From positions 11,798,696-11,862,695 of the forward strand of contig OX579638.1 of NCBI GenBank assembly GCA_951230915.1: a DNA stretch of 64,000 bases, given 5' to 3'. This document shows, piece by piece, positions 10,901 through 22,035 of the stretch. Each line of letters begins with the position of its first letter. Position 1 is the first letter of the stretch. The translations under genes were made by a program, and so were the position numbers. Origin of the DNA: Antitrichia curtipendula. Its lineage: Eukaryota; Streptophyta; Bryopsida; Hypnales; Leucodontaceae. Under the pieces are notes generated by a model. That model did not search any database. It was given only the letters and a program-made list of their open reading frames with translations, and was not told the origin of the DNA.

Positions 10901-13900
10901 AAGTAATACGGTCATGCACATTTTTTTCTTGCATCCTATGTGCTTGGTATTCTTGAACTGCATACACTCACACTGGAAAGGAAATGTTTTCTTCCTATTT
11001 AGATTCCTGCTTGTGTCTCCCTGTACTTTGGTTGCATATAATTTGATCTTGACAAACAAAATTTATCTGATGAGCAGGTTTGCTCCAACGAGGATCTGGT
11101 ATATAGATCAAATCATCTTAATAATGGTGGAGGTAATTGATCTCATTCTTCTAATTCGAATCCTAGAACCAAAATGAGCTTGTCATCAGAATCAATTGTT
11201 CCACTTTGGTCAAGGGTTATTGCCTTGTAGCTGAACTAAATCACATGAGACAAATTTTCTCCCGTGTTTGAAAGCACATGCTTTGACCCTTTGTAAGAAA
11301 TATGCATGGCTTGCAGTTTTGCTAGTTATTTTTGGAGAGACTTGACTGGTTGCAACAACGGGGTAATCTATAAATGAAGTCTAAGATTTTAATTTCGAAG
11401 CAGTCATTTGTCAGACCAGTCTGCAGGATCACCTTACGTTCGCGTGGTTTGCCATGCTAGGCTGGAATCTACGTCAAAGAGGAAGTGCCGCGGGCACTGG
11501 TGGTAGTCGTCAGCAATGCAACCGATCTTCAAGGATATGCCGTCCGGGCATTATATCGAGCATTCTACAATTGGAGTGGTCAGGTGTTTTTGCACGTGCC
11601 TCTCACAACCGATGTCTCTCCCTTGATGCATATGTAAGCGAGACGAGTACAGTTGTTCCACCCATGCTCTTTGTCACAGAGCGCAATGATTAAAATTTCA
11701 AGCCTTAAATGATCACGTCGTTTTTTCTCAAGCATCCAAGCATAAGTCATGACCTTCGCACAGATAGTGAGCGAGCAGTTGTAATTCTTTGGTTGTGGGG
11801 GTGTTCAAATAGTCTTGGAAACTACGGAAATTAGCGATTTCCTCCTGTGAACCCCAAATCTAATTATCTCCTCTCAAGTGTGTTACCTATCACTACTACT
11901 TTATTTACGTGTGTCATCTAGTCCTGAATGCAGGAAAGTCTTGCTCAAGTGACAGTATGGTGTATTGGCGAATACGGAGACATGCTAGTCAACAATTCTA
12001 ACGAGTTGGAAGGCGAGGATCCCCAAACGGTAAGTAGGACACAGATGATCTTCCTTGCTGCTGTGCCGCTGCTTCTTATGTTTTGTAAACTCGTAGGGGT
12101 ATAGTTGACAGCGCAGAGAATACTGACTCTACAGCATTGATTCATGTCATCAAACGACAAAAATCGGTACAGGAGTATGCTTATGAATAGTACTGTACTT
12201 TCCGTGCACGTTTTGCTTTTGCTTCTTGGTTTGTATTTTGAATCGGTTGACTAGACTCAATTTTTCAGGTCACTGAATCCGATGCTGTGGATGTTGTCGA
12301 GGATGTCCTTTGTGATCGTAGAGTTAGTCCAACCACAATCGCTATTTGCCTCATGGCTTTGCTGAAAATGACCTCTCGTTTTCCTCAGTGCACAAAGTAA
12401 GAGTTTTACTTTATTGGTTCGGAGCGGTTCTTCCACTTCCTGTTGTAGTTGTTACGCTTCATAGTAAAATCATCTGATGCTTTATCTTTTCTGAGAAGTT
12501 ATAGCTTATCGTCGCGTTGTCACAGGCGAATCCAAGCGCTATTAGAGGAGTATTCTAGACACACATTTCTGGAATTGCAGCAGAGATCTACCGAGTTTGG
12601 ATCCATTCTTTCCAGACACTACAATCTCAGGTTAGTTTTTCTTCGTATCATACATTCGGCCCGTTAGCACTATGTCCAGTTTGGATATTGCTGTCCTGAT
12701 TGGTTTACATTCTGCCTAATCTGGTCATCTTTTCTTTTCTTTTCTTAGAGGGCCGCTTTTGGAGAGGATGCCAGTCCTGGATATGGCATCTTACTCGGCA
12801 AAACATGCTGGGATCGACAGTAAGTACGACTGTCGTTCTGTTAGTCCTGCTGATAGAACGTTCACAGGAGATCCTGCATCGACAAAGTTGACTCCAAATC
12901 TCCTTATGGATATGCTCACGATAATACCTGAGGATCATCCCTCAGCTCTTTCGACTGCAGCTGGAGATGCACTGCTTAACATAAATGGTGTGAGTTCGAG
13001 AACTACATCAGATAGGTCCACTCCTGGTAACTTGACATCACCAGGTTCTTCATTCAATTAGCAACTTCTTCTTCGCTACGTAATCGATTTTTTTTTAAGG
13101 ATATATAAGATGCTTACGCCTAAGCATGCTTTTCTGACATTACCTAAGTTTGTTGAGAATCAATGTCATTATTCTGACGAATGTTTGAACGTTGTTTTGT
13201 TTTGAGATAGTGCGATATTCTGAAGGTGGTGCTAGCGCACTACTCGACATTTTGGCAGTTGGGGAACAAAACGAATATACGTCAGTTCCACAAACGTCTG
13301 CATTTTCTAGAAGGCCCTCAGCATTAGAGGAATTGCTATCGAATCCAGTGCCTGACCATCGACTTTCCATTCTCGAATTGGAGCCTCAATGTCTCCACGG
13401 GACACCCTTGGACGAGGACGTCCCAATGACAAGTTATCGAACTTCCCTTGCTCAGTCAGCACTACCTTCACGACGGAGTAGTGCCCCCACATTCGAGATG
13501 CCGTTGAGAAGTACTCAAGCTTCTGTTGCTAGCTGTGAGCCTACGACATCACAGCAGCGAGTTTACCTTGAGCCAACACTAGCTGAGCAGAAGAAGACTT
13601 CCCTGAATGATGCACGACTGCAAAGTAGGCAAGGGAGCTATACTGAATCTTCAATACTTCAGCAGCGTAGGAGTTTCCTTCGTGGTGAGGCGTTAATAAG
13701 TAGCGACTTTCTTATCGATGAGACCTGGCCTAGTGCTTCCCAACAACGAAAGGTGAAGGAAGACTCTGCGTTGAGGATTAGTCGATTCTCTTTCCACTCT
13801 GAGGCTTCACCAGCTCATCTGCCCCTGGACGAATTCCCTCAGGAAGGAAGCCGCGTTTCAGTTCAAACTGATCAGTCAAAAGGTAGTGGACTTCCCTTTG

Positions 13901-15251
13901 TCGATATTTGGCCAACAGCAGCCCAGCAACGGGAGATCCAAGAGGATTCCACACTGAGAATCAGTCGACTCTCTTCACATGGCAAGCCTACGCCAGCTCA
14001 GCTACCCATTGATGAATGGGCTCAATCAGGCAGCCCTGTTTCTGTTCATATCAATCAGTCAGAAGGCAGTAGAGTTCCCGTTGTCGGTATTTGGCCAACA
14101 GAAACCCAACAACGGGATATTCAGGAAGATTCTGCATTGAGAATCAGTCGGCTCTCTTTTCACCCTAAGCCTACACCAACTGAGATTGGCAGAAGTGACG
14201 AATTCCCTCCGGCAAGTAGTCGACTTATAATTCATGACAATCAGTCACAATTATTTACAGAGAAGAGGAATTCTGACAACGTTCCTCCTATAGTGGCTTT
14301 ACAAACGCAAGGTTTGAAGGTGGCCTTCGAGTTCACCAAGGACCCGGAATCGCCACAGACCACTGTTATCAAGGCACTTTTCAGCAATACGTCTACAATA
14401 TCGTTTACAGATTTTATCTTCCGAGCTGCGGTGCCTAAGGTACCCTGAGGGAATCATTTTTCCTAGTTGTGAAAGCGTTGTGACTTAAAAATTGCGACGA
14501 GAAATGGAGATATTACAAAATATGGAAATCTTTCGTAGTAGAAGAGTAGTACTATCCACGATGGGGACGTTGTGGATATCCTACACTTCTAGGACTCTTC
14601 TATTAGAAAAAATTGAAATCTCTTGTAGTAGAAGAGTCGATATCCACGATGAGCTAGTTGGGCAGAACAATATATTTGATTACCTGTTTAGAACGATTCT
14701 TGTTTCTTTCTACACAAGATTCTCATTGCTTCTGTTGAAAATGGAGTTTCTGCATTTTATTTTGGTTCTATGATGCATGTGATACTCCTCATTTTCTAAT
14801 GTATAATAATTTTAGGTTGGGTGTTCTATTGACAGTATATGACCTTGAAGCTGGACCCGGCCAGCAGCTCTGTTATACCTCCGAATAGCAATGGCAAAGT
14901 TTCACAAGTTTTGACGGTAACCAACAGCACGCATAGCCAGGTGCATATTCTCGCACGACTAATTCTTCCACTTCCGATTTCTTTTTGTTTGTGATTTCTA
15001 CTTATTTTGCAACCAACGAGTTGATACAAGGAAAATACGACGGCAATCACGAACACACCGAGCACATGTTATTGCAGTCATGGACTTCAACCTAATTTCC
15101 ATTGTTGTCCACTTATGCAAAAATATGAAGAATTTATGAAACTTCTTGCTTGCAGAAAACCTTGATTATGAGATTAAGGATCAGCTACAAAGTGGATGGG
15201 CAGCCTATCCTAGAGGAAGGCCAAGTCGATCACTTTCCGCCCAATTTGTAG
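7982..15251 (+). CDS. AP-1 complex subunit gamma (gamma-adaptin), 17 exons, with enlarged hinge
   Basis: Large subunit of the AP-1 clathrin adaptor that sorts cargo at the trans-Golgi/early endosome. Exons: 7982-7998, 8141-8434, 8721-8862, 9276-9449, 9604-9780, 9944-10098, 10360-10450, 10739-10902, 11078-11132, 11461-11583, 11934-12029, 12269-12396, 12526-12630, 12749-12987, 13211-14439, 14836-14940, 15156-15251, giving 1129 aa. The armadillo-like trunk (about 1-590) carries family landmarks such as [52 protein letters not shown] and [13 protein letters not shown]. The ear (about 1016-1129) includes [11 protein letters not shown] and ends FPPNL. The hinge (about 591-1015) is roughly 425 residues, against about 110 in human gamma-1, and contains 61-residue repeats plus a clathrin-box-like LLDIL at 664-668. 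The start was chosen because the 17-nt exon MGNKL-R joins in phase to DMIRSIR. I infer that all exons are used; the hinge exon is one open frame. Confidence 0.92.
13726..14250 (+). repeat. In-frame 183-bp (61-aa) tandem repeat in the gamma-adaptin hinge
   Basis: Units begin at 13726, 13909 and 14092, exactly 183 bp apart; the third is partial. Each begins WP(S/T)..QQR, continues with EDS(A/T)LRISR and (in units 1 and 2) a P-A-x-L-P-(L/I)-DE segment, and has a (D/N)QS near its end. They correspond to protein residues 826-886, 887-947 and 948 onward. More degenerate QQR-containing segments precede them in the same exon. Confidence 0.9.
14524..14650 (+). repeat. Direct repeat inside AP-1 gamma intron 15
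   Basis: Two copies of about 38 bp, starting near 14524 and 14613, share GAAATCT(T/C)T(C/T)GTAGTAGAAGAGT and a downstream TATCCACGATG. A short segment between them (ACTCTTCTA) is an inverted partner of AGAAGAGT, so the intron could form a small hairpin. Function unknown. Confidence 0.6.
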
Positions 15252-16714
15252 CTTATCATCATTTATTTTGCAAGAATTTTGGAAGGAGGAAGGCTTAGAT
15301 AGAGGTAAGGATCATTCTAGTAAGTTTAAATGATTTCTTGACATTTCATGTGTGGAATAGATGATGAAAATTTGATAATTTAGTTATGTTGCCCGTTCAA
15401 TATGTATTACAGACAGCGGTCGTAATTTTAGGTGAATTTTGAAAGCTGTCGTTCTGTTCTCTTTTTTGGTGCTGTGAAGTTATCCCGTATGGCAGTCATC
15501 TACTGTATCAGAGAGATTTTGGCGAAGTTTTGTGAATATCTACGCGTCATGTTCACTGTTTTTTCAAAATTTGGTACACAGGTTTAGTGAGTCCTGAATG
15601 AGGGGGATTTGATGAGCTCTGCCTTCATCAACATTCTAACTGCAGGACATGGTTATGCAAGTGATAATCACTGCAAGGTTGTGATCAATGAAACGTCCCA
15701 AGAAAGATAAATAAGCTGCAACTGGAAATACCTCGTCACCTACTTTTGGCAATCATCCTTAGCTTTCAAGTCTCCACTGTGTTTCTATATTTCTCACTTT
15801 TATCAATAGACTATATTATAAATTTCTTAATGACTTTCAAAAGCCTTGATTCGTTGAATTGCAATCCATTGAGGTCGGGTATAGAAGCTGAGCAGAAGGG
15901 CTGCTAGAGTAGTTTCTTAAGTGTCTGTCTAGCTACTTTATGGGCTCCACAGTGTCAAGGACTTTCTTAAAGCAACAGCCGCTTCTGATTTTCAGTGAAA
16001 GAGTCTTATTCTATCAGCTTAGGTTGCCATAAGTTTTTGTTAGAAGATAACTTGAAGGTTGTACAGAAAAGCTCAGAGGTCGCAAACACGAAGGGTTTTC
16101 AGGAAACCTGCGAAGCAACAAGCTTCAAGCTTCATGGACAGCACCGTTGGAACAGTGGTCCCAAGTGTGATCGTCTGGACACATTTAAATTGGTTGACTA
16201 ATAGACCTTGGTCCCTTGCATGACTTTTCTGGAGACTTGTGCCTTAAAAATGTCGTAGAGATTCAGCTGGGCCCATGCTTGTGTTTAACTTAACTTATGT
16301 TTTAAGTTTTAAGTCTGGACTCTGGAGGTCGCTTTGCCGACAAAGCTAAACGAGTTTCACGCAAGCGTCAATGGTGACATGGTGTCCATCTTCAACGGAA
16401 GAAAGAGAAGCGACTCGTTGCAGACAGATCTCACATTGACCCAGCATCGACTCGCGCACATGTTGCGACCTAACCGTGAGGAAGTCACTTGGGGGTTTTG
16501 CGCTGGAGACGCTGCTTAGTTGCTTGAGGTGGGCTGTTGCAGTAGACTGAGTTTTGCTTTGTGTTTTTCTGTCAGGTGATTACAGACGAAGGATTATTAA
16601 TCTGTGATCTACAGGTCTTAAATTCTCCGTGATCTAAACTCGAATTTGTATCGTATGCTGGTTTTCTAGACGGGTCAGTTAATCCAGTAGTTTTGTTCTC
16701 CCTGATTGTTTGTA
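15252..16714. other. AP-1 gamma 3' flank and intergenic DNA
   Basis: No coding gene was recognised. The stretch around 16334-16519 is GC-richer and open in one frame (including an internal ATG at 16379), but it matches nothing I know and has no conserved motif. It might be an untranslated upstream exon of the GH53 gene. The rest is mixed-composition UTR and spacer. Confidence 0.45.
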
Positions 16715-17390
16715 GGGACATGCGTGATATAATTGATCCTTCAGATAACGGATTTCGTGACTAACGTTGTGTAAACCTTGCGGGCGTAGCAGATCGAGAA
16801 CTACTTGGTAGATAATTAGTATGTTTTCAAAATTTTAGTTTCACTTAATTCGATTAGCACTCAACTGAGCTTTTTTGAAATCTAAGAAAAGCCCAAAGTA
16901 GGTCCATTCATAGATCATACCGGTATTGCGATTCCCTGATTGTCGACCTTATAAAGTCATGTGAGGACATGCGTAAACTATGAGATCCTTCGCATTACTG
17001 ATTTTTCTGACTCGTGTTGTGTAGATCTCGAAGGTTGCTCCTTGTGGGCGCAGCAGATCGGAAACTTAACGTAAACGTGTGTTTTGAAATTTCTTAGGTT
17101 CTCTCTCTTCACGGAATTCGATCCTGCAATCAACTGCGCTTTCTGGATTTCTTAGAAGAAGCCCTAAGTAGGTGCATCCATCGCATACCAGTCTTTCAAT
17201 TCTCGACTCGTGTAGACCTCGAAGACTCCTGCTTTGGGGCGAAGCAGATCGAGAATTACTTGTGCTTTCTTGAGTATTTTTTAGAATTTTGAGGTTCGCT
17301 CGATTGAGCCCTCAAGTCAGCGTTTCTAGAAATCTAGGTGCATTACAGCGTCCCATTCTTGCGATTCCATCCTATTGAGAGCCAAGTAAA
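16715..17390 (+). repeat. Three degenerate direct repeats upstream of, and running into, the GH53 gene
   Basis: Related blocks recur with anchors GACATGCGT (16720, 16969), GCAGATCGAGAA-type (about 16788, 17050, 17244) and AAGTAGGT(C/G)CAT (about 16895, 17167). The last block is GTGCATTACAGCGTCCCATT-like (17338-17385), which also aligns with the post-anchor part of the first copy (TATTGCGATTCC versus CTTGCGATTCC). Spacing is about 195-270 bp. The final copy overlaps the 5' extension of the GH53 open frame, which argues that this extension is leader and not protein. Confidence 0.6.
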
Positions 17391-17403
17391 AAATTGGGGC
17401 AAC

Positions 17404-18809
17404 ATGTTACTAGGCCATGACCTTTCAACAGTGCTTCAATGTGAGAAACAAGGCGTGAAATACCGCGACTTTAACAACAAAAGCAGTCCCCCCGAGCGAA
17501 TCGTTGCTGCCCACGGCGCCAACCTGATGCGCATCCGTGTGTGGGTTCACCCCCCAACCGGCTTCAGCGACTTCGACAGCATGCTGAAGATGGCGCAACG
17601 TGCGAAGAATGCGAATTTGAAAATCCTGCTCTGCCTACACCTCTCAGACTACTGGGCGGATCCAGGGCAGCAGTTCACCCCGCAGGCATGGGCAGACCAA
17701 GACTTACCCACTCTCTGCACCACCGTTGCAGGCTACGTCACCAACCTCATCGAAGCTCTGCAGGTATGACTCCAAGAATTTGGTTGAGACTACAAACTCT
17801 GATGGATTTTGATTCACATTTGAGTTTCTGGCAATTTTCTATAAAATCTGGTTGGTAAACCTCCTATTGGCTTGTAAGCTAGAGGTTCCATTGACCATAC
17901 ACTAATTTAGAGGCTCCATTGACCATACCTGTGAGCTTTTGCTTTCTGCTCAGTGTGAAAATCCTTAAATCTCTTCACGTTTGTTTTTGTGGGTTTTGAC
18001 GCAAAACCAATGTGCACAATTGAAGATGGTGCCAGTTTCAAGATTGTTGTAGGAAAAGGTTCAAAGTTCACATGTAAGGTGAATGGAACCTCCTCCCTTA
18101 CAGTATGGTGGTGAATGGAGGCTAGCTTTTCCATTAGCTAGTCTAAAAAACATTTGTCAATTTTTATTAGCTAAACAGAGACCGCATTCTGCAGGGACAA
18201 TCCACCCCGCCGTTCATGGTTGCAGTGGGAAACGAAGTCTCCAACGGAATGCTGTGGCCAACAGGAAAAATCTCCACCAACCCGTCCCAATTCACGACTC
18301 TTTTGAAGGCCGGCTTAGCAGCAGTGCAGCAAAAGGGGGTCGCAACGATGGTGCACATCAACAACGGCCAGATGAAAGACTTGGTCACGGGGTTCATGAA
18401 CTTGATGGTTGACCACAAAGTGGCCTTCGATTACTTAGGCTTGTCGTTCTACCCTGGCGACGGCGCCTTGCTTTCTGATCTGAAAGCTTCCTTGAAAGCA
18501 GCGGCAGCACGCTACAACAAGCCGATGGTGGTTGCGGAAGTGGCGGATTACTGGACGCCCCTGCCGAATGCACCGAACACACAGGAATCCGTTTTGCAGA
18601 AGCTGCTGGAGGTCGTGAAGGACGTGCCGAAGGGGTTGGGAGCTGGCGTTTGTTATTGGGAGTCGGGATGGCTGAAGCCCGGGCAAGCGTACCCTGGGGA
18701 AGGGAATTTTTTATGGACAAGGGCGCTGTGGGATGACCAGGGGAGGCCGTTGCCTGCCTTGACGTGCTATGAGCCTTACGCCAAGAAACACGAGCATGAG
18801 GAATTGTAG
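17404..18809 (+). CDS. GH53 arabinogalactan endo-beta-1,4-galactanase, two exons
   Basis: Predicted hydrolase of beta-1,4-galactan, the side chain of pectic type I arabinogalactan. Exons 17404-17763 and 18195-18809 give 324 aa with a phase-0 intron after LIEALQ. GH53 landmarks in order are GHDLS and GVKYRDFN near the N-terminus, LMRIRVWVHPP, KILLCLHLSDYWADPGQQ, VGNEVSNGMLWP with the acid/base Glu134, HINNGQ, FDYLGLSFYP, VVAEVADYW with the nucleophile Glu235, and GVCYWESGW. The about 100-residue glutamate spacing fits the family. The frame is open back to 17338, but that part overlaps an upstream repeat and has no ATG, so I start at 17404. No secretion signal is visible; a missed upstream exon could supply one. 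GH53 is chiefly a bacterial and fungal family, so acquisition by transfer is plausible, while the intron argues against contamination. Confidence 0.85.
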
Positions 18810-18901
18810 GGAGGGGTTTTTGCATTGCAAGTGGCCATTGTGGTGTACACGGCAACTTGGGATGAGAATTATAATAGTTTTTAAAAAAAAATAGTCTCTT
18901 T

Positions 18902-19142
18902 TTAACCCTTAAATGATGGGCTGGTGACTGTGAAAAGCATCCCTTTGGGTAACGTGTAATTCATTGGCTTTAAAAAAAAAAATGCAAAAGCATTCATTGG
19001 AAGTCAAAAGTCAAACTATTGTAGAAGACCTCCCCTTTTTACAACAAATTCTGAAGATGAATAGTTGGATTTCTACCCTACATGGAAGGATTCTTTGTCA
19101 TTCATCGGACAAAAACGGTTGTGGCATCCTTTTAAGGGTTGA
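18902..19142. mobile_element. 241-bp TTAA-type MITE, copy 1
   Basis: It begins TTAACCCTTAAATGATGG and ends CCTTTTAAGGGTTGA, an inverted match with one target base decayed (TTGA for TTAA). The interior is homologous along its length to copy 2 at 20233-20461, including the shared CATTGGAAGTCAA and a CCTTTTTACA-like segment. It has no coding capacity. Confidence 0.72.
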
Positions 19143-19314
19143 TTTAGAGAGGGCTTCCAGTTCACACGTTATATTTAGAGAGTGGGTATGTAGAGCCCCC
19201 TCAAATCACCCTCTAAGAAGATAAACTTAGATGGATCCTAATTTCTTCGTCTCTTGATTTTTTTTCAAAGTCATTCATTAGTTACTTTTGTGTTGCTCAG
19301 GCGTTTCAGGGTTA

Positions 19315-19606
19315 AGGTAATTGCACCTAATTGTGACGCCTTTCTACTTAAAACCAACCCCTATGGATTCTTGCTTGAAATGTACTCCCTCTATTCATAA
19401 ATGCCTAGGGGCACTTTTGGGTCCACCTATTTTCAACGCTTTGAAAATTCAAGAGTTTGTTGATGTGATGCCCAAAAAATGCATAAGAAAATAATCTAGA
19501 ATATTTTTTACACTTGCAATAAGATCCAGCAAAAAAATTAGGCAATTCAATAATAGGAACATTGCTCAATTGGGTATTTAAACACATTTATTGTAGGTGG
19601 TGCTAA
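19315..19606. mobile_element. Degenerate TA-AGGTA-type MITE
   Basis: It starts TA-AGGTAATTGCACC and is homologous internally to the element at 21424-21687: a shared ATTCTTGC..AAATGTACT segment, an AAAAAATGCAT segment and a TCTAGAAT segment occur in the same order. The right end (AGGTGGTGCTAAC) is decayed, so its limit is approximate. Confidence 0.5.
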
Positions 19607-20202
19607 CATATGTATTTGTTGATAATTATTGGGTTTTGAGCATTGCATTATTACTACACTAATTCTGGTAAATAATATTACCTACACTAATTGATTTTTA
19701 AGAGCCATAAGTATTTACTCTTGATGAATATTTTTTCCAACTATAGGCGTAGAGTTTTCCCACTTAGAATGATACTAGGATTTATGCACTTTGTAAAAAT
19801 ATTTATGAAGAATAAAAACTTATAAAACAGTTAGAATGGGTAAGTAACACTAAATACCATTATTAGTGTAGTGCTTGATGACAATTGCTGTTTTGAAAAT
19901 AAGTGAAGGTGAGGGTGAGATCCTGCAATTCCTTTTGCAATGTGCAGGTTTGTTGTCAAATTGGCAGGATTTCTACCACAAGACAGTTTTGAACTTTAGA
20001 ATTGAATTATCGTCGCAAACTACTTTGCCCCTCATGGAAATTTCCAATGGTGGTGAAGGAAGATCACCTTCAATTTTGGGGAAGGGACTGAGATGTATTT
20101 TGGTCATCCAATACTCCAATGATTTAAATCCAGATTCTCTTGAATTTTTGATGCATGTTGAGATGTGATTCTTGCGTTCTATACATAACATTGTTAATTA
20201 TC

Positions 20203-20550
20203 CCTCCATGGATCCCTAGGAGTGAATTTAGTTTAACCCTTAAACAACGGATTGGTGACCCGTGGAAATCATCTATTTTGATACTGTGGGAATCATTGGT
20301 CTAAAAATATCCAAAAATACTCATTGGAAGTCAAGTACTATAGAACATCTCCTCTTTTTACAGAAAATTCCAAGGATGGGTAGTTGCACTTTTGTCGTAC
20401 ATTAAAAGATTCTCTATTATCCATTGGACATTAAATGTCCGCCTTGATGTTTAAGGGTTAATTCAAAGAGAGAATGTTAACCAACCTAAACCATTTCCCT
20501 TTGGAGATTGGAATAATCCCTCTTTGGATCCCTAGGAGTGAATTTAGTTC
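20203..20550. repeat. Direct repeat flanking a TTAA MITE
   Basis: A segment of about 35 bp ending GGATCCCTAGGAGTGAATTT-AGTT occurs at about 20203-20233 and 20512-20549. The downstream copy is preceded by TTTGGAGATTGGAATAATCC. Related copies lie near 39498-39550 and, reversed, near 1702-1745, so this is a dispersed repeat in its own right. Confidence 0.6.
20233..20461. mobile_element. 229-bp TTAA-type MITE, copy 2
   Basis: Both outer TTAA sites are intact: TTAACCCTTAAACAACGG at the left and GATGTTTAAGGGTTAA at the right. It is homologous to copy 1 and, in reverse orientation, to the copy at 37978-38205. It has no open frame of note. It is flanked on both sides by copies of a GGATCCCTAGGAGTGAATTT unit. 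Confidence 0.75.
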
Positions 20551-21423
20551 AATTAATCTAGAAGGAGTCATTGGTTGGCTAGGAAGTTGTAACATTGGTA
20601 TCATTGGCTGATTGAGAAGTTGTAGAGAGTTATTAGCTACCTAGGAAGTTCCAAAGCGAAGGCTCTTGCTACTTTCTGGAAATTAGAACAAAAGGACCCT
20701 AAACATTGGTTAATAATGTTATGTAATTTTTAGGTTTATATATTTATTTACTTATTGATTGTCGTTCTCTTTTACAAGTATATGTGCATCTCTCTTTGTA
20801 AAGTAGGATTGCCTAATACTACCATCCATCCAATTTTGACACCTACAGAATCCTCCCAATTGTGTCAGTGGCCCATCTATTACCAATGCCACATTTAACT
20901 ACTTTTGGACATTGAAAAATCTATAATTAGTATTAGTCATCTAGAGGGGGGAAAATGGTCAACAAAAGATAACGCAAAACATTTGGAGATCTAGGCAAAA
21001 TATTAGGAGATTAGTACAAACATTAAGAGATCTATACAAACATCATGAGATCTCACGACGTTATTATTTGGAGATCTTCGGATGTTTTGTCTAGAATTCA
21101 TTGAATAGTCCAGAAGTAGTTAAATGAGACATACCACAATATTTGCAATCCTTTATCATGATGGCAATGCACTTGGGAAGTGAATAGATTAGCCCATGCT
21201 TTATCAAGGGTCTACCCATGCTTCAACAAGGGTCTATTCACAATTTAACATTTTAGCTTTGAAAAATCACAATAAATTCACTTCTTATCAGAATGTCTAC
21301 ATTCTTTTTACAATTGACTTTTCTCAAATTTTTCAATCTCTGAAAAATATGGGAGCTCACAAATAGATTCTCCAAAGTACCTAGATAGCAAATCTGTGTG
21401 GTAATGGGTAGTTCTACCTTATA

Positions 21424-21687
21424 AGGTAACTACACCTAAAAGTGTACACTACCTAAAATTGCACACTACAGATTCTTGCCTAAAATGTACTATGATTGAT
21501 TTTAGGAACACCCCTTTTTTTGCACTGCGAAAATTCGTAATTTATTCATACAGTGTCCAAAAAATGCATTCTAAGAGAATCTAGAATCTCCTATTCACTA
21601 TCAAGAGGACCCCACAAAAGGTTTTCCAATATAATAATGGAAACCATGCTGAATTGCTTATTTGTGCAAATTCAGGTGTAGATACCT
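21424..21687. mobile_element. 264-bp MITE with AGGTA ends and TA target duplication
   Basis: The left terminus is AGGTAACTACACCT and the right is AGGTGTAGATACCT, an inverted repeat with one mismatch in 14. TA flanks both sides (21422-21423 and 21688-21689). The AT-rich interior is noncoding and homologous to 19315-19606. Confidence 0.72.
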
Positions 21688-21743
21688 TACATGCATCTCT
21701 AGAGACAATAATTATAATTTTTACTTCAAGTTTTATATATATA

Positions 21744-22035
21744 AGGTAGGGGGCTGTAAAAGCAACCTGTCTCTAAAAGAGATCTGGTAGATTTTGCCTC
21801 TAACATGTACCAGAAGTGTACATTTCAGGAGGGGGTTGCTTTTAGAAATCACTGTTTTTCAACTTCAAAAATTCATAACTAATTCCATGAAGGTCCAAAA
21901 AATATGAAACCACTTGGGTTAGATGCCAATTCCATTTTTCTTACCATGAAAATTTACTGAAAATTGTTTTAAGGAGTTTAGCTTCCCCAAAATGCAAATC
22001 AGCTGGTAAAGGGTCACTTTTACAGCCCCCTACCT
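21744..22035. mobile_element. 292-bp MITE with perfect 19-bp AGGTAGGGGGCTGTAAAAG ends
   Basis: The left end AGGTAGGGGGCTGTAAAAG is matched exactly by CTTTTACAGCCCCCTACCT at the right, and TA lies outside both ends. The right half (AAAATATGAAACCACTT and following) is homologous to the right half of 36313-37037. It has no coding capacity, and the crisp ends suggest relatively recent movement. Confidence 0.8.

Noticed and set aside
16334..16519. Open GC-rich stretch as a separate small gene
   Set aside because: It resembles no known protein and has no convincing promoter or start context. It was kept only as a possible untranslated exon.
17338..17403. N-terminal extension of the GH53 frame
   Set aside because: It opens at GTG, has no ATG, and aligns with the noncoding repeats upstream.
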